Shown: positions 1 to 13,914, counted from the first letter of the stretch. The stretch is DNA of 64,000 nt from Galbula dea (GCA_013399015.1 VWZX01009068.1:2288816-2352815); one strand, 5' to 3'. The notes: generated by a model from the letters alone, not told the origin. Numbers and translations: made by a program.

Positions 1-3000
1 CAAAACCACCATGTTGTTTTTACATGGGGAAATGCTAGTGCCAAAAGTGAATACTTAGAAGCTCGCAACAAACTACTGTGGTACCATAAATGCAGGTAAA
101 AGGTTATGGTTGTGTGGAGTTGACATAAGCTAAGAAACTCATACCTTTTAGTAAAGATAACAGCACTGTTTTCTACTATTTTATATTTGCATGCCAGGAG
201 TACAAAGCTACCCCTTCCAGTACTCTGCAGTTCCAGCAGCTTAGTAGGCAATAAGAGTCTGTGTGGACAGTCTGTCCCATGCTCAGTATTTGAAGGCAGG
301 ATTTCCAGATGTGCTCAGTTTGGACCTAACTGCTTTTGTTGAATCTGGAGGAACATTGCCCTTGACTTGGGCTCAGTCTGATGTTGCTGCAGTGCTCTGC
401 TGGAAACCTCGAGCTCTAGATTGATCCAAGTGGGCATCACCTCCTCCTTGCAGCACTGTTCAGCTTGCTATTGGTGCAAGAGACCCTTATTTGTTACACG
501 ACACTGGCTACTTCACCATGCTTTAAAAGCCAGAGTGTGAGGTCCACTTAGGTGTGGTCTGTACAGTGAAGAGAAGAACCTTGCAGAGGTGAGGTAGACT
601 GCAGGTGGCTTGTTTGTGTAGTGCAGCAAGACAGCTTGCTGTAACAGAGGCTGCTTTGATTCCTTCTGTAGCAATTTCCATTGACTTTTTTCCGTACCTA
701 GTAGAGGGTATGCTCATGCAGGTCCTTTCTGGGGCATTTATGAGATCAGAACTATTGCAGTTGATAACTGCAGTCAGGAAAGCTGTGAAGATGGTGATGC
801 AGCAAATCCCTCTGGAAAACTCTTGCTTTAACTGCCACAAGGGTGACAGTTCTACACTTCTCTTAGTAGGGGATAGCGAAGAGCTGTGTTCCTTAACAGA
901 CTGGCAGAGTAACCTGCATGATTAACGCTGAGCTGTTGCGGTTAGAAGAACCAAAACTCTGTCAGGAACATGGTACAGACACTTATCTCCCTTGCTAACC
1001 TCTGAACTTAAGCCAGGTCTGAACTCTTGCAGCACAAGCCTACAGGATTCTGTTGTGCTGTATCTATACTAGTGTATTTTTATACTTGGGGAAGTTATGC
1101 TGGTACTCACTGCGTGTTCTCTGTCTCCACTGGTGGTTCGGTGCCTGTCTTTTGTTGCTTTTGTCTCTGGCTTCCCCAGGGAAGGTGGGGAGGGCCTCGG
1201 GCTAGTTCCTCAGCTGATGTAAATTGTTGTAGCTCCTATGGAGCCCTGCTATTTAAGCTAACTGGGAATGCAGCCTTTGGCACCTGCTGAGATACACAGA
1301 ATGCTTGAGTGCTGCATGCTCTGCTTGGGGAGAGAAATCGTTACAGACTGACCAGCGTTAAGTGGTCAGTAAGTGTGGGCAGCCAGCAACCAGGCATGCT
1401 GGAACACTGGTCTGCAACAATGCCTTTAAATAGGATAGGCTGAAACACCTATCTTCTGTCATGTGAGAATTCAGACATGGTGACTCTTTTTCCCTGAAAA
1501 CAATAAAAAATTTTGAAGACTTTCTTAAACAGGGTTGTTAGCTTAATATTTTTAACTCTGGAGTCAGTTTTTTCACCTCTTAGATCTGAGATCAGTGCAG
1601 TATATAATGGTCTGGGGAGATTTGTAACTTTTGGTAGTCAGTGTTAGCTACTCTTTGTTTCTGTGGAGTTTGCTGGCACATGCACGGCGTTGTGGGTGTA
1701 ATATGTGGAAGTTTCTAGCAACCATGACAAATGCAGTTTCTTCTTTGCTGGTGCATTCAGAGAAATCCAGTTGTGAGAAAGTGCTGGTCTGTTAGTGTCC
1801 TTTCAGTCTCACTCCACACCACATGCTGTAACTGCTTCAATTGTTCATTAGTGTCTGAATTACTAACAGAGGCCTGAAAGGGAGATGCTGATGATTCTGC
1901 CTTGTAGCACACCTTGGTCCTCCTAAAGGCTTTTAAGTTGCTCCTTGCACTCTAATGAAAAGCTGCAGTCTGTTTAGGTAAGGCAACCTTTCTCTGTGCT
2001 GACATGAACTATGGTGGTTCTTGTGCAGTTGCCAGAGGATATCCTTGCCATGCAAAATCCTTACAGCCTCCCCAGAAAGTAATTATTGGGAAAACTGCTT
2101 TCTCAACGTGGGATCAGATTTCTCCATGGAGATTTCCCACTGTGCTGGGCAAGCTGGAGGGAAGTCTGAGGGCAAAAGCTGCTGCTGGCCTAGCTCCACG
2201 GGGGAGAACTTGGCTGTCTTGATTTCCAGACTATTCATGTAGGAACAAATTGTCTTGTTATACCTTTTTTTTATAATCCATTTCTCAGAGTCCCATAGCT
2301 TATGTGTGTTTAATCTAAAATTGCTGCAGCTCTGGCCTGATGACACAAGTGTGCTGTTTTCAGGACAGCACATTGTGTACATACCTCAGACCCTTGTGTC
2401 AGTGTAATATAGAAACATATTTAAGTACTTTCCTGCATGGGGAGCTGAGCACACTTACCAAACCCCTGCCATAATTTTGAGGTGGAACTGGGCTTCAAAC
2501 CTGAATAATCTGGAGATCATTCCTGGCAATGAATTTGGCAAAACCAAATAGGAGCAGCAGATAGCCTTCTGGTGCCTGGCTGTTGTTTGGTAGATGGCCA
2601 CATGCATGTCTCAGTGTGTGCTGTTGTGTTGTTTGCTCATACTCAACCCTCCCCAGGAGCTGGGGCCATCTGTTTGTTCTTTCTGTTCATTTCAAGCTAC
2701 TTCTGAAAAACAGATGAAAAACTTTTTTCCAGTTTCCTTTCTACATTCTAGTTTCCAGTCTAGTGGGACTGGTCTGGCTATTATGGGCCATGCTTGGTTT
2801 CAAAGCAGTCCCTGAGCTCTAACACACAACTATAAGCTGAGCTGTAGCACGTCAGGACCTGGCCCAACACCCTGTGAAAAGAGGAGCTTGTTGATGTTTG
2901 AAGGATCTGACTTGGTTCTGAAAGCTGATGTTTGCTGGAGTGCTGGGAGACATCGTGGTGTCCAGGTACAAGATACCAAGTTGGGTAAAGCTAAGCTAAG

Positions 3001-3510
3001 CACACAGACTTCTGCAAAAGCTCCTGTGTAAAGTGCCCCAAACTGGACACCTCCAACCGCACCTCCCAGCCATGCAGTCTGAAAAGTTGAAGCTTAAAGA
3101 CACCAACCACTGTGTAGTTACAGACTGTAATCTTGGCTAACTTACATGGTTGGTTGTTGAGTAGTTCTGCCCCCTTGGTTTTTCTTTTTGCTTTTGCTTG
3201 TCATAAGCTGGAGTAGAGCCCACCTTTGATGTTTAATTTCTTAGCGATTCCATAATCCATCTGCATGCTCACCCACCACAGTGGGTTGCTGGTGTCTGCT
3301 CTCCCAGCTTGCTCTGATTTTGGTAGGTTTTGGTTTTTTAGTTTTGTTTTTTTCCCATTTTGAGTTCAATTATTGCTAACTTTTTTGTTTTTTGTTCTTT
3401 TTTTTAACTTGCAGTGCAAGCTTCACATAAAGCCTGTCAAGCCAAGGATGTTCCTGCATTCACCTGCTTTTGCAGTAATGTGTCTCTGCCATCTGTTTCC
3501 TTTTTTCTTT

Positions 3511-3526
3511 CCCCCCCCCCCCCCCN
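3511..3526. repeat. Poly-C homopolymer with one ambiguous base
   Basis: Fifteen consecutive C residues are followed by a single N. The true length of the homopolymer is probably unresolved in the assembly. Confidence 0.9.
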
Positions 3527-6500
3527 ATAACACAGTGGGAACAAGAAGGGAGAAGGACTGGGTACTGGATTCTATGCAACTGGAAGTTCAGGGGTGGGGA
3601 GGGGCAAGGTAATGATACCATGTATTTTTCACATCAAAACCAGCAGCATAAATTATTCTTGGCCCCAAATTTGGACTGAGTCAGGATTGGAAGTCAGCAG
3701 CTTGAGTGAGCATCATTGACTGGATCAGGTCCTTGGTGCTGCTGGCTTACCCAGCTCTGAGGACTGACTGCAGTAGCCCTGCTGAAAGGGTCTGGCTCTG
3801 CAAAGATCAGTCTTGGGGAATTACTGCTGTGTGAGGGTCGCAGCCCAGCCCCCAGAGTGGCTAAGCGCTGGAGATGAGTCTAACCCATGTTCCTTCAATA
3901 GCTAACATGTTAGAGCAATGCGAGTCCTGCTGTTGGGGGAGAGGGAGCGGTTGTGGGGGGGGTGTAGATAACAAAAGCTTAACTGACCTTGCATGCCATT
4001 ACATTTGCATGATGTTTTTATTAGTTCCTGTTTTTGTTGTCTGACTTGATCATACTAGTTGGTTTGGATTTATTGTCATGTGCTGGCATATTTTTACAGC
4101 CACCCTTCCAGTTCAGGGTAGCAGCTACCTGCTGAAAGCTACAGTGGGACCCAAGCGGTGCTGCAGGTGCCTGGGAGAAGGACCATTATCACTTCCCTTT
4201 GTTACTTGCCTGACTATAGCCTTTGAAACCTCTCAAAATAATACCTGGTTTCCAATGCTCAGGACCTTAGCAGCCCTTATGGAATCAGATGCCTGGGCAG
4301 GAGGGAAGCCATAGCTTCCAGCATCCTCTTAGAGCCTTTGGGGGGATTCCTGCACACGCTTCAAAACAGGTTTGCGAAGCTGCGGGATCCAGAGTCTGGC
4401 ATCGACAGAGAGGGTGCCTGGACACACATTCCCTGAACTCCCATGAGCTCTCCTGCACCAGGGACAGGTTCCCATTCACTTGTCCCTTGAACATGGAAAG
4501 GAGAGTTAGGGTAAGGCAGGCCTTGCTCTGTGACCAGCACAGTGCTGGAACTGGTCTGGTTCATGTCTTCTCTGTGCTGCTGCTTTTTGGACAGTGTCTT
4601 TACCTCCCTTCTCAAGAACTGCCAAGCCATGCTTACCCTATGACTTCTGGATTTCTTTCTCTTCTGCTGATGTGCAGCCAGCATTTGCACTCCTCCTAGC
4701 TAGGTAGTCTCCTGTTTTTCTTTAAAGCACTCTTTTAAAACCAGCTATTTCCACCCAAGTCTCACAAATGCAGTCCTTTGCTTGTTTCTGGGATGGAATT
4801 TCTTGCCCTTCTGGGGAGAAAAGTAAAAGGCAGGATTATCACCTCTGCTAAGTGTTGGATTGGGAAATGTCTTTGGGAGTTAGCTCTTAGGTTGTCCTGC
4901 TTTTTAACCCTCACTGCTTAAACGTGGCTTTGGGAAGAGGGTATCTAAATACAATGCAACAATTGATTGGAGATAAGCTGGAAATAAAATAGTTGAGCCT
5001 TTTCTTATTTTTTATTTATTGGGCTTTACATCACACCTCTTGGTCTTAGCAGCCATGATGCATTTCTTATCAGGTTAAGTAGGTTTGCTAGGGGGTTATT
5101 TGGAAAAATGAAACTCTGTTGTCTTGTGGATTCTGGCAAACCCAGCTTTTGAAATCAAGGAAGAAGTATGGGTTTTGGCATAAGTTTTTTACAGTCACAC
5201 CATGTGCACATTGTTGAGTGCTGGTGGCAGGATGCTTTGCTTCAGCTGTCTCTGCATGTTCTCTTTTTAATTACCAGCATTTTGTGTCAAGAAGGAAACT
5301 TAATTTTAACATTTATTTGCCCTGCTTCATTTAACAGCCCTTCAAGGTACATTTGGCAGGGGAAACGACCTGAGTCTAGCTGTTTTATTTCTTTCTTTTG
5401 GACAGAGAGCTCTGGCCAAGTGCATTCATGTACTTTTGGTTGAGTTTCTTTCTCCAGCAGAAGGCCAACTGTTGTGGAGAAACTGGGAATAAGCTGTAAA
5501 CTTGCAAAAGTTAAAGGTACTGTTTTGGGGTTTTGCCAAAGGAGATGTTAATGACTTTCTTCTTAAAGCCCTGGGCCACGTTTATCTCGTTACTGCTGCA
5601 CTTCTTCCTTTTCTTTACTTACGTGTTTTTTCACAGTAGCCCCTCATTCTGCATGGAGTAAATGATACACTCAAATCTTAGTTGGATGTGCTTTCCCCTT
5701 TGCATGTAAGTACAGGAGTAAGCCTCACCCTTTCTGCCTTACTAGGAACTCATATTCCTTTTGATTTCTGTCTTGGGGAGTTCAAGTCCACTTACTTACA
5801 AGTGGCATGGTTGAAACAACATTAAAACTTTCTGCAGTAATCTGCTTTTGCTGAGACGTTGGAAGGAAGCCGTAGGGAACATGACATCTGGTTCCTGCTG
5901 AATGCCTGAAGCAACCCAGCACAGCTTCTTCGCATGCTTGAAGCTAGCAAGCCAGCTGGTGAAACTGGGCACACACAGTTGCATCAGCAAATGCCTTGCT
6001 TCAGAGGCTCCGCCCCTTTTGCTTAAGACACTGCTTAGACAGTGCTAACTAGCCGATAGTGCTGCATGTTCCTGACAAGGTGGATTTCAAACCGTGGGGT
6101 AATAGGAAGGAGCAGGAAAGCCCACTGAAACGTTTCTGAGGTGGTGGTGTTCCCAGGGCATGGAATGACTCCCCCACAATGGGAAAATGAACAAAATCCA
6201 GGTTGCTGAGAGAGGCCACAGTTGCTCCACAAAGGTGGGCACATGTGAGTCTGCCAGTCAGTCCAAAAGGCAGAGATGAATAAGAGTTTGCTCCCCCAAA
6301 ACTCCACTGGGGTTGCACAGGTCCCTTCCAGGTGGGCAGTGAGTTGGAAGGTGCCCTTTGAGCTCGTGGTTGCTAAATGCATTGCTTTACGTCTCCTGCC
6401 AGGTGTGGTGCTGCTGGGGAGGGGTAGAAAGCAGTGACTAGCACCCACCTCAGGTTCCTCTGCAGCCTGGAAACTGCAACTCACGTCACCCACCCCTTCT

Positions 6501-6822
6501 ATGTGCTTTTGAGAGCTTGAAATCCTGTTCAGGAGATTGGTGTCCTGGGGTCTCTCTTTAAGCATGTCTTTTTTTAACGTGAGCAGTGTTTCTCTGGGCA
6601 GCTCTTGTTCTGCTTCTCCTAAAACGTCTGAGTGAGAATGGAAATGTCTTGTGTGTGATCATATCAGATATGTCCCTTTGAATCCAGATTGCCCTTCTGA
6701 GCTGTTAGAGAGTGTGTTTGTCCCTTCTCTGAGGATCCTGGTTGCATTTGCAGTGTATGATGTCCGTGGCACTCTCATCAGCGTGGAACTGTACAAATAT
6801 GAAGGGTTTTTAATTAACAGAA

Positions 6823-6828
6823 AATAAA
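6823..6828 (+). terminator. Candidate poly(A) signal (plus strand)
   Basis: AATAAA followed by a T- and GT-rich AT-dense stretch (about 6,840-7,060), as at the end of many vertebrate 3' UTRs. It could mark an alternative 3' end of a plus-strand transcript such as SEPTIN11. The hexamer alone is weak evidence. Confidence 0.3.
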
Positions 6829-7526
6829 GCTGTGAACAGCAGTAGAAATATTGTATTTGTATACGTTTTTAATATCCTGATTGCCTTAAACTATAGATGT
6901 AGAACTTTATTACCTTGCTATTTGAAAATAACCCATATCTGTAACTAAATAATTGTGTAATCTACATACAGTGTTAATGCAAATTATATGTATGCATCTG
7001 TTAGCTATTGTCACTTTATTATTTGATGTTAAAATATTTTGGGTTTTGAATTACAAATTGAATAATAACCTTGCAGCATAAGCTGTTATTTCTTGTGTAT
7101 GCTTTAGGTTCCACATGCAGGTAGTGCCAACGCTTGAAGTGGGGAAAGGAAATATATTTTTACCCAAGTGCTTTGGTCTCCCGTGGCCTTTGTGACTTTG
7201 TTTTGCTGTTGCCATTTTGTAACGGTGTGCCAGGAGGGGCTCAGGATGCCCCAGGTTTCCCACCAGGTTGTTTTGTTCCTTTGAGGTGCCTCTGTAGGTT
7301 TGTGCTGGTGTTTGTCAGTTGTTTTTTTTATGGCTCGTTCTCCAAATCGGCCAGTGTCTTGAAGAGGTCTAGGCCTCTCTGGTGTCGTTGGTTTGTATGA
7401 CACCTCCCCAGTGCACTCCTTCCATCGTGGCTCACTTTCTTTAAAATGTTGTTCCTCCTTATTTTGTTTTCCTCTCTCACTTTTTCATTTCAATTCTGAA
7501 CCTCTGTTTCTCTTCTTTTGTTTCTC

Positions 7527-10500
7527 TTTCTCTGTAGCTTCTTCTTTATGTAACCGTCATCTTGCCAAAGCCCCCACACCCTCTCTCCCAGTGGGCAGTA
7601 GGGCACTGGAAGAGCCTGCAGCTACGGGCACCCCCGGCAGGAGAAGAGCCATCTCATTCTTCCATCACGTCTGCCCTTCTCTCCTTCCCTTTTTGTTTGT
7701 CCCCGTGCGCCTGAGGGTGCGCTGTGCTGTCTGTCTGTGCGGGATCTGTCTGCTCCCGGCGCGTCTCTGATGGAAGGGAGGCTACCAAAACTGACAGAGG
7801 TAATGGCTGGAGGAGAGCCCTTTGCTGTCATGTGAGATACTGCACTGGCTTAGGTGGTTTGGGCTTTTCTCCATCCCTATTGTCTTCCCTTTTGCCATAA
7901 CACACACTTGTTGCTGGTGACAAATACAATGACAGATGGGATGAGGGTGAGTGCACAGCTGGAGGACTTCATTTCTGCCTCTAAAGATCAAGTCTGGCTG
8001 CTCTGGACACCACAGCTTCGTCACAAGTGTGTCCTGTGCTCCTCTGACATGTGCTAACAGAAAGTCTTCGGACCTAGATTACTTTTTTCTCAGTATGGAG
8101 TTGCATGAAGCAGAGGTAGCTGATACTGAGTTGGTGGAGCCTGTTCTTGGTGGTCCAGGACTTATTATTTTCTATCTAATCTGCCTTTGTATGGCCAATA
8201 TAGGTATTTCTTCTTGTACATCTGATCTGCACTGACTTGCACTTAGATCGAGGGCTTCATTTTATTTTCATGAAGCCTAACTGGTGATTATTTTTTTTTA
8301 AACAATCCTGAATGTGGGGCAGTTATTTAACTTCCTAACTTGTTTACTTTGGAAGTGAATTTGGTGAAAAGCTTGAGAAGTGCCAAAGTATTGTTTGAAG
8401 GTAAAACCAAAGCTTGTAAACTTGGTCTGTAGTGACCTCTAGCTGGTTTGGGATGGATGGAAAGAGACAGCCTGATCCTTTTTGGATGTTTCTCATCTGG
8501 GGTGATGCACTTTGTTTTTTTAACCGAATACTAGTGATTTATTCTTCTCTATGAAACAATCGAGGAACTCACCTCTAATCTGCCATGGAAAGGTACTATT
8601 AAATCATCCAGGTTTTGCCTCTTCCAACCAGTGTGTGAAGCACAAGCTGCTGAAATCTGCTGTTTAACAAGGGTTAGATCACTGGAACCTCCCTCCAGCC
8701 ACGTGGCTGTTTTTCTAAAGTGGCAGAAAAACTATTTATGCTGGAATCTTTGCAATGAACTAAGTGACTTCCTAGATGCAGTCAGAAAGGTGATTAAGTC
8801 TTGGCCCACATGCGTGTGCTGTAACCATTTACCTGAGAATTGCTGACTGGTGCCCAGACTGAAGGGGTATGAGTATTTGCACAAATTGAGCTTAGCACAG
8901 AATTTCTTTAATGCCAAAAATGGAGCCTGCTCTCTAGGCTTCAGTGGTCTTAGGTGATGCTTGCTGAGGGCTTCCTCTCCAACCACCAATGCTTACTACG
9001 AGATAACCAAATCTAGAAAACTTCTCACAGTTCAGCCTTCTGAGGAAAAACAGTTAGCTAGCGCCTCATGGGTCAAGGCCTGGAGAGTATTGCTGGTTAA
9101 ACCTTGCCTGTGTTAATTCCTCTCTCATTCTGCACAACTCTGTGGGTGCTTTGCAAACTGGGAACAGGCTGCGCTGCTTGCTGGAGGAAATCCTGTTTGT
9201 TCTGACAGGGCTTAGGCGGCTCTGTGTGCTCCAGGACACTTGTACCTAGCACAAAAAATATGAGCCACATATTTTCTGAAGTTGGCCATTAACCTTGCAG
9301 ACAAAGGCTGCTGTGGGATTGGGGTGGAGTGCTTCTGGAGCCACTCCTCTGCCTCATGCTGAACCAGTGTCCTCTTCAGCCCAGGGTCTCTGTGTGTGAG
9401 GGTAATTGCTATATACTGACAAAATATCTTGCTCATTAAAATCCAGTTTACGAGTGCTGTGTCTTTTTTTTTCAGTGTTGGTGCCTAGGCCAGACTGCAG
9501 CATCAGGTACCACTGCCTCGGGGCCAGGGGCCTTCTGTGCTCATCTGAGACACCCCCTCCACGGTAGCCACCACCTTGCCAAAATACCCTGCTGGTTACT
9601 TGCCCAGAGGCTGGCCTACCCATCTACCAGATGGCTCCCACAGCATCCTGTGTGGTGAGACCCTCCCTAGTGCCCCTGTTTTGGGGAGGGAATCCTCTTC
9701 TTATATTTGTTCCATTCCTTGGACTTTTTTGGGTTTGGTTTGTTATTTGGTTTGGGTTTTTTTCCACTTAAAATTTGCAATATAGGTTTACCTGGTGGTA
9801 GGAGTCCAGCCTTTAAAATCCCACCTCTGTGCTATAGCCTCTCTTGGAATAGTCAGTCACTTGTTATTACTTAGATCACAGTCATGGATGGGCACAGAGC
9901 TATTCTGCTAGGCTCTGCCTTGTGCCAGGTCACCCATGTTGTGCTGATAACAGTGGTTTGGGATGGAGGCTCAGTCATGGGCATTGTTTGCTGCAAGCAG
10001 GAAGAAAAAAATTATGTGGTGGTAGTTTTTTTTTTTTTTGTCTTGTACCTAAAGAGAGGATACTAAGTGCTGCTAACCCATCATTTTACCCATGTAGCTG
10101 TGTCCTGTGCCTCTGAAATCTTGTTTGTGACAGCAGGAAGTCAAGACCAAACCTGCAGGTTGTCAACACTGAAGAATTTTCCTATTGGACCCCAATGTGT
10201 TGGGTCAGCTCTGGGCTTTTCAAGAAGCTCTTGAGACTTTGACTTTTAGAGCATTTCATCTGCCATTTGCAAGTGCTGGGCTCTACTGGGAGGTTGTTCT
10301 TCATCAGCTAGAGGGACCTGGGGTGAGGTGAGCCACCAGCAGTGCTGCTGTGTCAGGAAGGTTTGAAGAGGGGCAAACACCTTTTGATGATTGACTTATA
10401 AACTCCTAACAGATTTCTTTATTTTTTTTAAAGCTTTATATGAAGAGAAGCAGACACAAATCAAATGCTAACACTTAAATAAAATGCCTTTATTTTGCAG
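7527..10500 (+). other. Candidate terminal exon and 3' UTR, perhaps SEPTIN11
   Basis: A long pyrimidine tract (about 7,440-7,522) runs into TCTGTAG, a textbook acceptor, so an exon could begin at 7,527. One frame stays open from there to a TGA at 7,768-7,770, but its product was not recognised. A donor-like GAG|GTAATG at about 7,798 means a short internal exon of about 270 bases is also possible. If the exon is instead terminal, the next plus-strand AATAAA I saw is at 10,478, giving a 3' UTR near 3 kb. The gene name rests only on the mammalian order SEPTIN11-CCNI-CCNG2 and orientation. An unrelated lncRNA, or no exon at all, are alternatives. Confidence 0.3.
10478..10483 (+). terminator. Candidate poly(A) signal, paired with one on the opposite strand
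   Basis: AATAAA on the plus strand, with a T-rich element just downstream. The same spot carries TTTATT at 10,489-10,494, which reads AATAAA on the minus strand. It would serve the candidate exon starting at 7,527. Confidence 0.35.
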
Positions 10501-13500
10501 CTCTGGAGTTTTGCAGTGCTGGTGCCTTGAGTCCTGCTTGCAGCTATAGACTTCATGTCCCCAGAAGAACATAGTGGAGGTAGAGAAGGGCACTAATGGT
10601 AAATGAGGTGGAGTAGCAGCCTGCCAGGTGAGATCACAAAGGCTTGAAGGCCTGAGTTTGGACAGGAAGAGGCTGAGGTGAAAGGGAGGCTTAGCTCCAC
10701 CGTGAGCTGGAGGTTGCAGCAGATGTCCTCTAGAGGTCCCTTGCAGCCTGTATTTATTTGTGATTGTGTTAGAAAATGTGTGAAGTTGTGATGGTGACCT
10801 GCTAGTTACCACAACGAGAGCCAGTGAGGTACTTGGCTAGAAGGAAATTGGCTTAAACCGTGGAGTAACTTTAATGGAGTAGATAGTAAACTTCTGGAAT
10901 TTGGTGCCCCAGGTTCTTGAGGCAGATGGTGTCAGCAGAAGGTTTTGGGGGTTTATTTTTTTAAAGGTAAATTCCTGGGGAGCAGAGCCATAAGGAATTT
11001 TAGGGGGTTGGGAGGGAAAACACAATGAAATATCTGACATCCGTTATCTGGTAGTGGTGGATACGGGGGTAAGAACGGCGAACAGAACGCGCATATGGGC
11101 ACCGCAAGAGGAGTTTGCAGTGAGATGTGTGTCGGAGAAGGGGCTGAGCTGAGGGAGTGTCACGGAGGCTTTCCCACACCTCGGTGCTGGGGGAAGGGAT
11201 GGCAACATGCCCTTTGGCTCTGTTAGGGGAAGAGGTGTCAGCACAGGGATGGAAGCATGGAATCTGTTGTTGGACAGCCTGGAGAGGTTCACTCAGTGTC
11301 AGTAACTGTCCCCCAGCAGAGCTGAGAAAGCCACTTCATCCACAGGAATAAGCAGGTAAAATCATGCTTGTGGACTTAACCCTTCTGTACCTGCTGGAGG
11401 GTAGAGCAAACTTTAAGCAAGGATCAGCTTCCAGACCAGACAAGCCCCATAGCACAAGCTGCCAGGGTGTGATGCCATACTGCTGTTGGCCACTGTGGGA
11501 TGGGACTGGGTCACAGCATGCCTGACAAGAGAGGACTGGGTCAGTCCTGTGTTCTGCCAGCACGAACAGCCTGCTGCTGTAGTAGTGAGGCAATAGGTGA
11601 GGGTCACATCTGTCCTACATCATTGCCTGGGTATTTTTGTGGGGAGGAAATGTGGCAAGTGGGAAATGTAGTTTTACTTGTTTTTTTACCTTTGGCAGTG
11701 CAGGTCATTTCCAAATCAGCTGGACCTGGGGAGCTGGTCTTGCTGGGATGTGCCTCAGTTCCAAAGGCAAGATGATCTTTCACCATCACCTTTTTAGCTG
11801 CAAAACACTTTAAATCCATACACCAGTGTAGCCAGCAATGCAGACCTGTTGGCCAGGGGCACAGGTGGCTACAGACCAGCAGCAGGAGGAGAGCTGCAAA
11901 GCTCAAGACCCCACCTTGTGACTCTGCTGCAGTCCCCTGAGGTGGTCTGCATGCCAGCACTGGCTTCTGAGACCCAGGCTGGCCAGTCCCCAAAGCACAG
12001 CTCTCCAGGGCAGGAGAGATAAGCTGGTGTGGTAGGTCTGGTTATGTTTTGGCCAAGGCTCACAGCAGAGCTAGGCACCTGGGCTTAGGGTGTGGGTAGG
12101 TTTGGAAGTTTATTCTCTGTTACCTTGCTGCATCCATACACCTCCATGTTCAACGTCAAACAGCGTGTTGGCAGTCCCAGAGTCTGGCCTTTTCCTTTTG
12201 CATCTGGCAACAGGTTGCTGCTGGGCAACACAACCAGATAGCTGGCCCACAAGTGGCCTAGGGCCTATGTGAGGACAGGTGGGCAGCAGCCTGTTAGCAG
12301 GACCCTGCAGGAGTAGGTCTAGCAAATGGGGCATAGGTTTTGTCTGTCTGAACCTTGCATTTGGTGGAGTTAACCTTTATCCAGACAGAAGATAATTGGC
12401 GTGGATTTGTTCATAGCACAAACAATAAATACAAAGGCAATCTGCTCAAACTGGGTCTGGGGACTGTCTGCGTGTTTGGGTCTCAGGAGCATGAAATTTC
12501 CCTTGGCAGCCAGGGAAGTTCTGAGTCCTGCCTCTTTAGGGATTTGCCTCACAGGTGCAGACAAGCTCAGCAACTCAGTCACCACAGAGCTTTGCTATAG
12601 GGCTGATGTGAACTGGAGATGTGCTTGGTATGGGGGCAGCACAGGACCTGCTCTTATCCTGTTGCTTTTGGGGAGGGAAAACAGCAAGAAGGAAAACTCT
12701 TGCCTTCTCACAAAGCAACTTGGCTTCCCAACTGTGGCTGCAGCACATCTATTAGTGAAGGACTGCTCCAGCAGCACCTAAATCTTCCTCCTTATGCCCA
12801 GCTTCCCTCCCTTCTGCTCCAGACAGGCCCCTGCCAGCTGGCACAGGCAAAGGCCTTCCTTTCCCAGTGCTGTGCTAACTCCTTTCCTGTGCATGCCTGC
12901 AAAGGGGTTTGGGCCATGATCCTTGCAAGTGCCTGTGTGCCAGTGCTGCCAAACAGGGTGAGGAGGAATGTGTCCTTTAAAATCGGGAGGGAAGGAGTGG
13001 ATGGAGAGAAGAAGCCAATGGGAGGTAAGTGACATGGCACTTTGGTCCCCCTCTTCTCTTCTTCTCCTGCAATGTGTCTCATACTGTTGGAAGCCAAACA
13101 AAACAAGCTGTAGCCTGAGAAAACTCTCCCCACCGTTTTGTACCGTGAAGGCCAGTACTGTCAGAAGGGTTAGGAGAGCCCTGGCTCACCTCTCCCTGAC
13201 TGCATACAGAGCTGGAGTGCCCTTTGAGTTAACTGCTGCTCACAGCCAGCAAGCATAACATACACAGATTCCCTTCTGCTCAGAAACTGTGGATGCCTGT
13301 CTTGGCTGTCAAGAGGTGTGAAAATTACCTGGCTCTGCTCTTTCCCATGCTAGTATTGGGAATCAAGGCAGTTATTTTTATTTTGAGCTGTTGTGCTGCC
13401 CAAGTTAACTGAAAAAGATGCGTGCCTCAAAGTGGGTCTGAAGCAGTGAGCACCAGGATGATGGAAGTTCTGCAGTGTGTTTTGATGGGGTGTTTTCTAG

Positions 13501-13914
13501 GGGTGTGCTAGGTCATGCACAGCAGCCTGACTGGGAAAAAGGTGAGGGACTGGTTATGCCATAAGGATGGCAGGAGGGGAAGGAAGGCACACACCCCTTT
13601 GACAAATGCAGCCTCAGGAGGCAGTTTCCAGGACACAGGCTGGAAAAGAGCTGAAAGCCAAGGAAAGCAGCGTCCCAGCCATGCACCGATTGGCCCATCC
13701 ACAGTCCAGAAAGAGAAGGAACAGCCTAGTGGTGACTAAGGAGGGCCTGAGGAGCACTAGAGCTGGGGCTACAGCTGGAACTGCTATGGAGACAGTAAAA
13801 TCATGGCCCCTCAGCTGCCCAGTGCCCCTAAAGCTGCTTTCCCACAAGTCTGGTAGGAGCAAGTGCCTTGCAGCCTCTGGGCATAGGTGAAAAGCACAAA
13901 GCAAGACTCTCAGA
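10501..13914. other. Non-coding gap between convergent 3' ends
   Basis: Nothing recognisable as a gene was seen on either strand. Open frames of 60-140 codons overlap each other on both strands and look like chance frames in GC-moderate sequence. The stretch lies between the candidate plus-strand 3' end at about 10.5 kb and the CCNI poly(A) site, and is best read as spacer between tail-to-tail genes. Confidence 0.5.

Larger units (their letters stand above)
1..7526. other. Non-coding stretch, possibly last intron or UTR of SEPTIN11
   Basis: No open reading frame here resembles a known protein, and no exon with good splice sites on both sides and sensible coding content was found. The sequence is unique-looking, with T-rich low-complexity patches (about 3,325-3,412 and 9,720-9,765) and a C homopolymer ending in one ambiguous base at 3,526. 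AATAAA hexamers on the plus strand occur at 1,502, 4,983 and 6,823. In mammals the gene next to CCNI on this side is SEPTIN11, transcribed towards CCNI, so this may be its 3' part. That rests on synteny, not on coding sequence seen here. The septin C-terminal coiled-coil exon (lysine and glutamate rich) was looked for and is not in the window. Confidence 0.35.

Noticed and set aside
3413..3480. Possible internal exon after a strong acceptor-like tract at 3,413
   Set aside because: The acceptor looks good but no convincing donor or recognisable coding follows. T-rich intronic sequence commonly creates such sites.
6035..6565. 176-codon minus-strand open frame
   Set aside because: No recognisable domain, and overlapping open frames of similar quality exist in another frame. 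Likely chance.
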